From contig QXEO01001021.1 of NCBI GenBank assembly GCA_007115705.1, positions 1-64,000 of the forward strand: a stretch of DNA of 64,000 nucleotides. Direction: 5' to 3'. Below are positions 43,698-55,918 of this stretch, one piece after another. This stretch comes from Dactylis glomerata (taxonomy: Eukaryota; Streptophyta; Magnoliopsida; Poales; Poaceae). The notes below the pieces were generated by a model that was not told where the DNA came from, did not search any database, and worked only from the letters and a program-made list of their open reading frames with translations. A program made the translations under genes and the position numbers. The number at the start of each line of letters is the position of its first letter. Position 1 is the stretch's first letter.

Positions 43698-45511
43698 TGT
43701 TGGAATTATGCCCTAGAGGCAATAATAAAGATGTTATTATTATAATTCTTGTTCATGATAATGTTTTTATTCCATGCTAGAATTGTATTAAGCGGAAACT
43801 TTAATACTTGTGTGGTTTATGAACAACACCGTGTCCCTAGTACGCCTCTGTGGACTAGCTCATTGATTAATGATGGTTATGGTTTCCTAACCATAGACAT
43901 GAGTTGTCAATTAATAATGAGATCATATCATTAGGAGAATGGTGTCATGGACAGACCCAAATAAAGTGCAGCAATTAGATCGTGTCATTGTGTTCATCTT
44001 TGCGAAGCTTTTTCCTATGTCAAGTATTGTATTCCTTAGACCATGAGATAATACAACTCCCTGGTATCGGAAGAAAGCTTTGAGGTCATCAAACGTCATC
44101 CTATGTGAGGGTGATCATAAAGGTGTCTCTCAGGTGATTGGAAAGTACTTGTTGGGTTGTATGTGTCGAGATGGGATTTGTCCCTCCCGAGTCGGAGAGA
44201 TATACTTCGGGCCCACTCGGTAATCGATATCAACATCGCTTGCAAGCACGTGGTTAAGGAGTTAATCACAAAGTGATATCGGATTACGGAACTTGTAAAG
44301 TACTTGCTGTGAACGAGATTGAACTAGGTATGCCGATACCGACGATCGAATCTCGGGCGAGTAAAATATCGCGAGACAAAGGGAATACAAATACGAGATT
44401 GTTTGAATCCTGACATCGTGGTTCATCCGATATGATCATCGTTGAGTGCGTGGGAGTCAATATGGATTTCCAGATCCCGCTATTGATTATTAATGGAGAT
44501 TATGTCCGCGCATTCTCGAACCCATAGGGTCACACACTTAACGCAAATCAACGCTAGGGTAGTTTTGGGATATATGTGAAAATGTTTCGGAGAGTTACAG
44601 AATTGTTCCGGGTGGAAAACTATAATATTTATTAATTGCAAGAATTGATAAATATTAACTGATATTTATTTAATAGAAATAAATAGAGAAAAAAAGGGAC
44701 CTGCGGCGGCCAGGGAAAAGTCCCTGGCTCGCTCGCATGAAATAACGAGGCAGCAGCCTCGCGCTCGCCCCTGTGCACGCCCGGGTGGGCCTTTGGCTCC
44801 TGGCAGGCCGGCCGGCTTGGGCCAAGTGGATTGCCGCCAGTAGCATTTCTGGCTGGGCCTGGCGCATGATGCCCACGCACGCAACGCACGTAACGCACGC
44901 GACGTGGATCGATCGGATCGATCTCTCACGGCGACGTGCACGAGGGAAACTCGCATGCGATACGGATCATTTTTCTTTCGTGACGTGACGTGCACTTCGT
45001 GGCAAACGGCTGGTTTTGACCTAGCCTGTTCTTCAAGTCACACCGCCCATAAAAGGACTTGTGCGCCGGCGGCTTGAGACAAGTTCTCTGCGAAGCCGCT
45101 GCCCGCTTTCTGAAGCCTCCTTTTTCCGTTCTTTCTCCACCACGCAAACAGGCGAAGCCCTGTCGGCGTATACTCTCCACCATAGACACCACGCCGTCGT
45201 GTTGTCGATCCCATCTACCACTCCACCATATCTCGCTGGACCGGGAAGGCAGAGTCATTGGTGCGCTATACGTGTTCATCTCTCGGAGGCGCCGCCACTT
45301 GCGGCGTAGGATCCGATCGGATCGCGGGGAGGAGACGGCTAGTACGACTACATCATCCACGTTCTGTTGAACGTTTCCGCTGTGCGATATCTTCAAGGGT
45401 ATGAAGATCTCATCTACCTCTCTCGTTGATTACATCTCCTAGATTAGATCTTGGCTTTCTTGTTCGCATCCGTAGGAATTTTTTTGATTTACTATGTTGC
45501 GAAACCCTTCA
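43698..45511 (+). repeat. Copia 3' LTR, about 1.8 kb
   Basis: Starts TGTTGGAATTATGCCCTAG. The last bases before satellite resumes are ACCCTTCA, so I place the end at 45511; it may be off by a few bases because the family usually ends in CCAACA. It has a TATA-like CATAAAAGG at 45049 and a GC-rich block at 44700-44900. Without the 5' LTR it cannot be dated. Open frames in it have no recognisable domains. Confidence 0.85.
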
Positions 45512-46125
45512 TTTTGGTCATGCCTCTCAAACATGTACTTAGTGTCATGGGCCTTGTAAATCACCAAGAAAACCCAAGACTGTGGGCAATAGCTCACAAA
45601 ACGGCCAAAAACGTAAAAACGTCGAGTTTTTGGTCATGCCTCTCAAACATGTACTCAGTGTCATGGGCCTTATAAATCACCTCGGAACCCCAAAACTGTG
45701 GGCAATAGCTCACGGAAACGGCCATAAACGCAAATACAAAGAGTTTTTTGTCATGCCTCTCAAACATGTACTGAGTGTCATAGGCCTTGTAAATCACTCT
45801 GGAAACCCAAAACTATGGGCAATAGCTCATGAAAATGGCCCTATAACATAAAAACGGCAAGTTTTTGGTCATTCCTCTCAAACATGTACTTAGTGTCATG
45901 GGCCTTGTAAATCACCACGAAAACCCAAGACTGTGGGCAATAGCTCACAAAACGGACAAAAATGTAAAAACAACGAGTTTTTAGTCATGCCTCTCAAACA
46001 TGTACTCAGTGTCATGGGCCTTGTAAATCACCTCGGAACCCCAAAACTGTGGGCAATAGCTCACGAAAATGGCCATAAACGCAAAAACGACTAGTTTTTG
46101 GACATGCCTCTCAAACATGTACTGA
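45512..46125 (-). repeat. Satellite array, reversed (array D, first part)
   Basis: About five reversed monomers starting TTTTGGTCATGCCTC after the copia LTR. The last one ends at the 180 bp insert. Confidence 0.92.
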
Positions 46126-46305
46126 TGTGCTGCTACTAGTGTTCCTTCTGGTGTTTCTTGCACCAAGTCCTCCTCTTCGTCCGATGGTTGTGCGCCTATG
46201 CTTCTCGCATGGTTCTGTTCCCTTGCTCGCGCTGTTGTTCTTCTATTGTGCTTTGGCTTCCGATGTCTGTCTTTGCTGGAGTCTGATGCTTCGTTCTATT
46301 TGTCC
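46126..46305. other. 180 bp non-satellite insert with 16 bp direct repeats
   Basis: Unrelated to the satellite. It is flanked by exact copies of CTCAAACATGTACTGA (46110-46125 and 46306-46321). No poly(A), no terminal inverted repeat seen. On the minus strand one frame is open across the insert, with an acidic stretch SDEEEDLVQETPEG that looks protein-like; I do not recognise it. It may be a retroposed fragment or filler DNA from break repair. Confidence 0.8.
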
Positions 46306-49300
46306 CTCAAACATGTACTGAGTGTCATGGGCTTTGTAAATCACACCGGAACCCCAAAACTGTGGGCAATAGCTCACGAAAACGGCCATAAATGCAAATA
46401 CGACAAGTTTTTGGTCATGCCTCTCAAACATGTACTGAGTGTCATAGGCCTTGTAAATCACCCCGGAAACCCAAAACTGTGGGCAATAGCTCATAAAAAT
46501 GGTCCTATTACGTAAAAACGGCAAGTTTTTGGTCATGCCTCTCAAACATTTACTGAGTGTCATGGGCCTTGTAAATCACCCTAGAAACCCAAGACTGTGG
46601 GCAATAGCTCACAAAAACGGCCAAAAACGCAAAAACAACGAGTCATGGGCCTTGTAAATCACCTCAGAACCCCAAAATTGTGGGCAATAGCTCACGAAAA
46701 CGGCCATAAACGCAAAAACGACTAGTTTTTGGTCATGCCTCTCAAACATGTACTGAGTGTCATAGGCCTTGTAAATCACCTCGAAAACCCAAAACTGTGG
46801 ACAATAGCTCACGAAAACGGCCCTATAACGTTAAAATGATAAGTTTTTGGTCATGCCTCTCAAACATGTACTGAGTGTCATTGGCCTTGTAAATCACCCC
46901 AGGAACCCCAAAACTGCGAGCAATAGCTCACAAAAATGGCCATAAACAAAAAACGACGAGTTTTGGGACATGCCTCTCAAACATGTAGTGTGTCATGGGT
47001 CTTGTAAATCACCTTGGAAACCCAAAATAGTGGGCAATCTCTCATGAAAACGGCTCGAAAATGTAAAAACGACAAGTTTTTGGTCATGCCTCTCAAACAT
47101 GTACTGAGTGTCATGGGCCATGTAAATCCCCCCCCCATAAACCCAAAATAGTGGGCAATTGCTCACAAAAATAGCCATAAATGCAAAAACGACGAGTTTT
47201 TTGTCATGCCTGTCAAACATGTACTAAGTATCATGGGCCTTCAAAATCATGCCGGAAACGCAAAACTGTGGACAATAGCTCACGAAACGGCCCAAATCGT
47301 AAAAACGACGGGTTTTCGGTCATACCTCTCAAACATTTAGTGAGTGTCATGGGCCTTGTAAATCACCTCGGAAACCCAAAACAGTGGGCAATAGCTCACG
47401 AAAACGGCCCTAAAACGCAAAAACGATGAGTTTTTTGTCATGCCTCTCAAACATGTACTCATGGGACATGTAAATCCCCCAGAACCCCAAAATGGTGGGC
47501 AATAGCTCACAAAAATGGCCATAAACACAAAAACGATGAGATTTTGGTCATGCATGTCAAACAAGTACTAAGTGTCATGGGCTTGAAAATCACCCTGAAA
47601 ACCCAAAACTGTGGACTATAGCTCACGAAAATTGCCCAAAAATGTAAAAACGACAAGTTTTTGGTCATGCCTCTCAAACATGTACTGAGTGTCATGGGCC
47701 ATGTAAATCCCCCTAGAACCCCAAAACAGTGGGCAATAGCTCACAAAAATAGCCATAAACGCAAAAACGATGAGTTTTTGGTCATGCCTCTCAAACATGT
47801 ACTGAGTGTCATAGGCCTTGTAAATCACCCTGGAAACCCAAAACTGTGGGCAATATATAGGTCATGAAAATGGCCCTATAACATACAAACGGCAAGTTTC
47901 TGGTCATGCCTCTCAAACATGTACTTAGTGTCAGGGGCCTTGTAAATCACCATGAAAACCCAAGACTGTGGGCAATAGCTCACGAAAACAGCGAAAAACG
48001 CAAAAACGACGAGTTTTTGGTCATGCCTCTCAAACATGTACTGAGTGTCATGGGCCTTGTAAATCACCTCAGAACCCCAAAACTGTGGGCATAGCTCACG
48101 AAAACGGCCATAAACTCAAAAACGACAAGTTTTTGGTCATGCCTCTCAAACATGTACTGAGTGTCATTGGCCTTGTAAATCACCCTGGAACCCCAAAACT
48201 GTGGGCAATAGCTCACGAAAATGGTCATAAACACAAAAATGACGAGTTTTTGGTCATGCCTCTCAAACATGTACTTAGTGTCATGGGTCTTGTAAATCAC
48301 CTCGGAAACCCAAAACAGTGCGCAATAGCTCATGAAAATGGCCCGAAAATGTAAAAACGACAAGTTTTTGGTCATGCCTCTCAAACATGTACTGAGTGCC
48401 ATGGGCCATGTAAACCCCCCCCCCCCATAACCCCAAAACTGTGGGCAATAGCTCACAAAAATGGCCATAAACGCAAAAACGATGAGTTTTTTGCCATGCC
48501 TGTCAAACATGTACTAAGTGTCATGGGCCTTCAAAATCACCCCGGAAACCCAAAACTGTGGACAATAGCTCACTAAACGGCCGAAAAACGTAAAAACAAT
48601 GGGTTTTTGGTCATACCTCTCAAACATTTAGTGAGTGTCATGGGCCTTGTAAATCACCTTGGTAACCCAAAATAGTGGGCAATAGCTCATGAAAATGGCC
48701 CTAAAATGCAAAAACGGCGAGTTTTTGGTCATGCCTCTCAAACATGTACGAAGTGTCACGGGCCATGTAAATCACCCAGAACCCCAAAACTGTGGGCAAT
48801 AGCTCACAAAAACGGCCATAAACGCAAAAACGACGAGTTTTTGGTCATGCATGTCAAACAAGTAGTAAGTGTCATGGGCTTGAAAATCACCCTGAAAACC
48901 CAAAACTGTGGACTATAGCTCACGAAAACGGCCCAAAAATGTAAAAAACGTCAAGTTTTTGGGCATGCCTCTCAAACATGTACTGAGTGTCATGGGCCAT
49001 GTAAATCCCCCCAGAACCCCAAAACAGTGGGCAATAGCTCACGAAAACGGCCATAAATGCAAGAAAAATGTGTTTTTGGTCATGCGTGTCAAACATGTAT
49101 TAAGTGTCATGGGCCTTGAAAATCACCTCGGAAACCCAAAACTGTCAACAATAGCTCAAGAAAATGGCCCGAAAACGTAAAAACGACGAGTGTTTGGTCA
49201 TGCCTCTCAGACATAGACTGAGTGTCATGGCCATGTAAATCACCGCGGAAACCCAAAACTGTGGACAATAGCTCACGACAACGGCCATAAAAGCAAAAAC

Positions 49301-49599
49301 GATCAGTTTTGAGTCATGCCTCCCAAACATGTACTGAGTGTCACGGGCCTTGTAAATCACCCCGAAAACCCAAGACTGTGGGCAATGACTCATGAAAACG
49401 GCCAGAAACGCAAAAACGATGAGTTTTTGGTCATGCCTCTCAAACATGTACTGAGTGTCATGGGCCTTGTAAATCATCCCGGAACCCCAAAACTATGGGC
49501 AATAGCTTATGAAAATGGCCATAAACGCAAATACGACGAGTTTTTGGTCATGCCTTTCAAACATGTACTAAGTGTCATGGGCCTTGTAAATCATCCCGG

Positions 49600-50717
49600 A
49601 ACCCCAAAACTATGGGCAATAGCTCACGAAAACGGCCCTAAAACGCAAAAACGACGAGTTTTTGGTCATGCCTCTCAAACATGTACTCAGTGTCATGGAC
49701 CTTATAAATCACTCTGGAACCCCAAAACTGTGGGCAATAGCTCATGAAAACGGCGCTAAAACGCTAAAACGACGAGTTTTTGGTCATGCCTCTCAAACAT
49801 GTACTGAGTGTCATGGACCTTGTAAATCACTACAGAACCCCAAAACTGTGGGCAATAGCTCATGAAAACGGCCCTAAAACGCAAAAACGACGAGTTTTTG
49901 GTCATGCCTCTCAAACATGTACTGAGTGTCATGGACCTTGTAAATCACTACGGAACCCCAAAACTGTGGGCAATAGCTCATGAAAACGGCCCTAAAACGC
50001 AAAAATGACGAGTTTTTGGTCATGCCTCTCAAACATGTACTGAGTGTCATAGACCTTGTAAATCACTACGGAACCCCAAAGCTGTGGGCAATAGCTCATG
50101 AAAACGGCCCTAAAACACAAAAACGATGAGTTTTTGGTCATACCTCTCAAACATGTACAGAGTGTCATGGATCTTATAAATCACTCCGAAACCCCAAAAC
50201 TGTGGGCAATAGCTCATGAAAACGGCGCTAAAACGCAGAAACGACGAGTTTTTGGTCATGCCTCTCAAACTACGGAACCCCAAAACTATGGGTAATAGCT
50301 CATGAAAATGGCACTAAAATGCAAAAATTACGAGTTTTTGGTCATGCCTCTCAAATATGTACTGAGTGTCATGGACCTTGAAAATCACTCCTAAGCCCCA
50401 AAACTGTGGGCAATAGCTCATGAAAACGGTCCTAAAATGCAAAAACAATGAGTTTTTGGTCACGCCTCTCAAAAATGTACTGAGTTTCATGGGCCTTATA
50501 AATCACCCTGGAATCCCAAAACTGTGGGCAATAGGTCACGAAAACGGCCATAAATGCAAAAACGACAATGTTTTGGTCATGACTCTCAAACATGTACTGA
50601 GTGTCATGGACCTTGTATATCACTACGGAATCCCAAAACTATGGGCAATAGCTCATGAAAATGGCCCTAAAACGCAAACACGACGAGTTTTTGGTCATGC
50701 CTCTTAAACATGTACTG
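49600..50717 (-). repeat. Array D duplication, copy 1
   Basis: Matches 51689-52806 at a constant offset of 2089 bp, including the same deleted monomer (CTCAAACTACGGAACC at about 50266 and 52355). Confidence 0.8.
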
Positions 50718-51688
50718 AGTGTCATGGACCTTATAAATCACTCCAGAACCCCAAAACTGTGGGCAATAGCTCATGAAAACGACGCTAAAACGCAAAAACG
50801 ATGAGTTTTTGTTCATGCCTCTCAAACATGTACTGAGTGTCATGGACCTTGTAAATAACTACGGAACCCCAAAACTGTGGGCAATAGCTCATGAAAACGG
50901 CCCTAAAATGCAAAAATGACGAGTTTTTGGTCATGCCTCTCAAATATGTACTGAGTCTCATGGACCTTGTAAGTCACCCCTAATCCCCAAAACTGTGGGC
51001 AATAGCTCATGAAAATGGTCCTAAAATGCAAAAACAATGAGTTTTTGGTCACGCCTCTCAAAAATGTACTGAGTTTCATGGGCCTTATAAATCACCCTGG
51101 AATCCCAAAACTGTGGGCAATAGCTCACAAAAACGGCCATAAATACAAAAACGATGAGTTTTTTTCGTTCCTCTACAAAATATACATACCGTCATATTCC
51201 TTGTAAATCTCCACGGAACCCCAAAACAATGGGCAATAGCTCACGAAAACGGCCCTAAAATGCAAAAACGAGGAGTTTTTGGTCATGCCTCTCAAATATG
51301 TACTGAGTGTCATAGACCTTGTAAATCACTATGGAACCCCAAAACTGTGGGCAATAGCTCATGAAAACGGCCCTAAAACGCAAAAATGACGAGTTTTTGG
51401 TCATGCCTCTCAAACATGTACTAAGTGTCATGGACCTTATAAATCACTCTGGAACCCCAAAACTGTGGGCAATAGCTCATGAAAACGACGCTAAAACACA
51501 TAAAACGACGATGTTTTCGTCATGCCTCTCAAACATGTACTGAGTGTCATGGACCTTGTATATCACTACGGAATCCCAAACTGTGGGCAGTAGCTCATGA
51601 AAACGGCCCTAAAACGCAAAAACGATGAGTTTTTGGTCATGCCTCTCAAACATGTACTGAGTGTCATGGACCTTGTAAATCACTACGG

Positions 51689-52806
51689 CACCCCAAAACT
51701 ATGGGCAATAGCTCATGAAAACGGCCCTAAAACGCAAAAACGACGAGTTTTTGGTCATGCCTCTCAAACATGTACTTAGTGTCATGGACCTTATAAATCA
51801 CTCTGGAACCCCAAAACTGTGGGCAATAGCTCATGAAAACGGCGCTAAAACGCTAAAACGACGAGTTTTTGGTCATGCCTCTCAAACATGTACTGAGTGT
51901 CATGGACCTTGTAAATCACTACAGAACCCCAAAACTGTGGGCAATAGCTCATGAAAACGGCCCTAAAACGCAAAAACGACGAGTTTTTGGTCATGCCTCT
52001 CAAACATGTACTGAGTGTCATGGACCTTGTAAATCACTACGGAACCCCAAAACTGTGGGCAATAGCTCATGAAAACGGCCCTAAAATGCAAAAATGACGA
52101 GTTTTTGGTCATGCCTCTCAAACATGTACTGAGTGTCATAGACCTTGTAAATCACTACGGAACCCCAAAGCTGTGGGCAATAGCTCATGAAAACGGCCCT
52201 AAAACACAAAAACGACGAGTTTTTGGTCATGCCTCTCAAACATGTACAGAGTGTCATGGATCTTATAAATCACTCCGAAACCCCAAAACTGTGGGCAATA
52301 GCTCATGAAAACGGCGCTAAAACGCAGAAACGACGAGTTTTTGGTCATGCGTCTCAAACTACGGAACCCCAAAACTATGGGTAATAGCTCATGAAAATGG
52401 CACTAAAATGCAAAAATTACGAGTTTTTGGTCATGCCTCTCAAATATGTACTGAGTGTCATAGACCTTGAAAATCACTCCTAAGCCCCAAAACTGTGGGC
52501 AATAGCTCATAAAAACGGTCCTAAAATGCAAAAACAATGAGTTTTTGGTCACACCTCTCAAAAATGTACTGAGTTTCATGGGCCTTATAAATCACCCTGG
52601 AATCCCAAAACTGTGGGCAATAGGTCACGAAAACGGCCATAAATGCAAAAACGACGATGTTTTGGTCATGACTCTCAAACATGTACTGAGTGTCATGGAC
52701 CTTGTATATCACTACGGAATCCCAAAACTATGGGCAATAGCTCATGAAAATGGCCCTAAAACGCAAACACGACGAGTTTTTGGTCATGCCTCTTAAACAT
52801 GTACTG
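51689..52806 (-). repeat. Array D duplication, copy 2
   Basis: Second copy of the 2089 bp-offset duplication. Its similarity ends exactly at the orientation switch. Confidence 0.8.
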
Positions 52807-53674
52807 AAACATGTACAGAGTTTTGGGTTTTCGGGGTGATTTTGAAGGCCCATGACACTCAGTACATGTTTGAGAGGCATGACCAAAAACTCATCGTTTT
52901 TGCGTTTCTGGCCGTTTTCATAAGCTATTGTACATGTTTGAGAGGCATGACCAAAAACACGCCATTTTTGCATTTTAGGGCCGTTTTCATGAGCTATTGC
53001 CCACTGTTTTGGGTTTCCGAGGTGATTTACAAGGCCCATGACACTCACTAAATGTTTGAGAGGTATGACCAAAAACTCGTCGTTTTTACGGTTTTGGGCC
53101 ATTTCGTGATCTATTGTCCACAGTTTTGGGTTTTCGGGGTGATTTTGAAGGCCCATGACACTTAGTACATGTTTGACACGCATGACCAAAAACTCATTTT
53201 TCTTACGTTTATGGCTGTTTTCGTGAGCTATTGCCCACTATTTTGGGGTTCTGGGGCAATTTACAAGGAATGTGACAATTAGTACATGTTTGAGAGGCAT
53301 GACCAAAAACTCGTCGTTTTTACGTTTTAGGGCCGTTTTCGTGAGCTATTGTCCGTAGTTTTGGGTTTTTGCGGTGATATACAAGGCCCATGACACTCAG
53401 TCTATGTTTGAGAGGTATGACCAAAAACACATCGTTTTTACATTTTTGGGCCGTTTCATGAGCTATTGTCCACAGTTTTAGGTTTTTGGGGTCATTTTCA
53501 AGGTCCATGACACTTAGTACATGTTTGACAGCCATAACCAAAAACTCATTGTTTTTGCATTTATGGCCCTTTATGTGAGCTATTGCCCATAGTTTTGGGG
53601 TTCTGGGGGGATTTACATGGCCCATGACACTCAGTACATGTTTGAGAGGCATGACCAAAAACTTGTTGTTTTTA

Positions 53675-53710
53675 TAGGGTTTAGGGTTCAGGGTTCAGGG
53701 TTTAGGGTTT
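53675..53710 (+). repeat. Telomere-like tract 1
   Basis: Five heptamer units of TTTAGGG and TTCAGGG in phase, inserted in a monomer after CGTTTTTA-type sequence; satellite resumes with ACATGGCCCATG. Confidence 0.9.
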
Positions 53711-55881
53711 ACATGGCCCATGACACTCAGTACATATTTGAGAGGCATGACCAAAAACACGCCGTTTTTGCATTTTAGGGCCGTTTTCATGAGCTATTGC
53801 CCACTGTTTTGGGTTTCCGAGGTGATTTACAAGGCCCATGACACTCACTAAATGTTTGAGAGGTATGACCAAAAACCCGTCGTTTTTACGGTTTTGGGCC
53901 ATTTCGTGATCTATTGTCCACAGTTTTGGGTTTTCGGGGTGATTTTGAAGGCCCGTGACACTTAGTACATGTTTGACAGGCATGACCAAAAACTCATCGT
54001 TTTTGCGTTTATGGCCGTTTTTGTGAGCTATTGCCCACTGTTTGGGGTTCTGGGGGATTTACATGGCCCATGACACTTAGTACATGTTTGAGAGGCATGA
54101 CCAAAAACTCGCCGTTTTTGCGTTTTAGGGCTGTTTTCATGAGCTATTGCCCACTGTTTTGGGTTTCTGAGGTGATCTACAAGGCCCATGACACTCACTA
54201 AATGTTTGAGAGGTATGACCAAAAACCCATCATTTTTACGTTTTTGGGCTATTTCGTGAGCTATTGTCCACAGTTTTGGGTTTCACGGGTGATTTTCAAG
54301 GCCCATTACACTTAGTACATGTTTGATAGGCATGAACAAAAACTTGTCGTTTCTGCGTTTATGGCCGTTTTTGTGAGCTATTGCCCACTGTTTTGGGGTT
54401 ATGGGAGGGATTTACATGGCCCATGACACTCAGTACATATTTGATAGGCATGACCAAAAACTTGACATTTTTACATTTTTGGGCCGTTTTCGTGAGCTAT
54501 TGTTCACATTTTTGGGTTTTTGGGGTGATTTTCAAGGCCCATGACACTTGGTACTTATTTGACAGGCATGATAAAAAATTCGTCGTTTTTGCATTTATGG
54601 CCGTTTTTGTGAGCTATTTCCCAATGTTTTGGGGTTCTGGGGGATTTACACGCTCGTGACACTCAGAACATGTTTGAGAGGCATGACCAAAAAACTCATC
54701 ATTTTTTGCGTTTTAGGGCCGTTTTCATGAGCTATTGCCCACTGTTTTGGGTTTGCGAGGTGATTTACAAGGCCCATGACACTCACTACATGTTTGAGAA
54801 GCATGTCCCAAAACTCATCATTTCTGTGGTTATGGTTGTTTTCGTGAGCTATTGCCCACAGTTTTGGGGTTCCGAGGTGATTTACAAGGCCAATGACACT
54901 CAGTACATGTTTGAAAGGCATGACCAAAAACTCATCATTTTTACGTTTTAGGTCTGTTTTCGTGAGCTATTGTCCATAGTTTTGGGTTTCCGCGGTGATT
55001 TAGAAGGCCCATGACACTTAGTCTATGTCTGAGAGGCTTGACCGAAAACTCGTTGTTTTTGCATTCATGGACGTTTTCGTGAGCTATTGCCCACTATTTT
55101 GGGGTTCTAGGGCGATTTACGAGGAATATGACAATCTGTACATGTTTGAGAGGTATGACTAAAAACTCATTGTTTTTACGCTTTAGGTCTGTTTTCGTGA
55201 GCTATTGTCCACAGTTTTGGGTTTCCACGGTGATTTAGAAGGCCCATGACACTTAGTCTATGTCTGAGAGGCATGACCAAAAACTCGTCGTTTTTACGTT
55301 TTCAGGCCATTTTTGTGAGCTATTGTCCACAGTTTTGGGTTTCTGGGGTGATTTTCAAGGCCCATGACACTTAGTACATGTTTGACACGCATGACCAAAA
55401 ACTCATTTTTCTTGCTTTTATGGCCGTTTTCGTGAGCTATTGCCCACTATTTTGGGGTTCTGGGGCAATTTACAAGGAATGTGACAATTAGTACATGTTT
55501 GAGAGGCATGACCAAAAACTTGTCGTTTTTATGTTTTAGGGCCATTTTCGTGAGCTATTGTCTGTAGTTTTGGGTTTTTGCGGTGATTTACAAGCCCATG
55601 ACACTCAGACTATGTTTGAGAGGTATGACCAAAAACACGTCGTTTTTACATTTTTGGGCCGTTTCATGAGCTATTGTCCACAGTTTTAGGTTTTTGGGGT
55701 GATTTTCAAGGTCCATGACACTTAGTACATGTTTGACAGCCATAACCAAAAACTCATTGTTTTTGCATTTATGGCCGTTTATGTGAGCTATTGCCCATAG
55801 TTTTGGGGTTCTGGGGGGATTTACATGGCCCATGACACTCAGTACATGTTTGAGAGGCATGACCAAAAACTTGTCATTTTT

Positions 55882-55918
55882 ATAGGGTTTAGGGTTTAGG
55901 GTTCAGGGTTTAGGGTTT
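55882..55918 (+). repeat. Telomere-like tract 2
   Basis: TTTAGGG, TTTAGGG, TTCAGGG, TTTAGGG order; 2208 bp after tract 1, same position in the monomer. Confidence 0.9.

Larger units (their letters stand above)
31912..45511 (+). mobile_element. 5'-truncated BARE/WIS/Angela-like copia element hosting two nested insertions
   Basis: Copia pol pieces lie at 31912-32252, 40038-40218 and 41194-43669, followed by a polypurine tract and one 1.8 kb LTR. The LTR start TGTTGGAATTATGCCC and its length match what I know of the BARE/WIS/Angela group. The 5' LTR, primer site, gag and the start of protease are missing: satellite runs straight into pol at 31911/31912. The pol frame is continuous once RLG2 and the solo LTR, with one copy of each target duplication, are set aside, so both inserted cleanly. 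It is decayed and cannot move by itself. Confidence 0.9.
46306..52806 (-). repeat. Satellite array, reversed (array D, main part)
   Basis: Reversed monomers. Up to about 49.3 kb the variants resemble those of arrays A and B; from about 49.6 kb a distinct subfamily dominates, with TCATGGACCTTGTAAATCAC and ACTACGGAACCCC. Several monomers are truncated, for example at 46643 and 50270. It ends in the second orientation switch at 52807-52816. Confidence 0.92.

Noticed and set aside
44632..45396. Open frames in the copia 3' LTR, up to 156 codons on the minus strand
   Set aside because: GC-rich LTR sequence without recognisable domains; overlapping frames on both strands.
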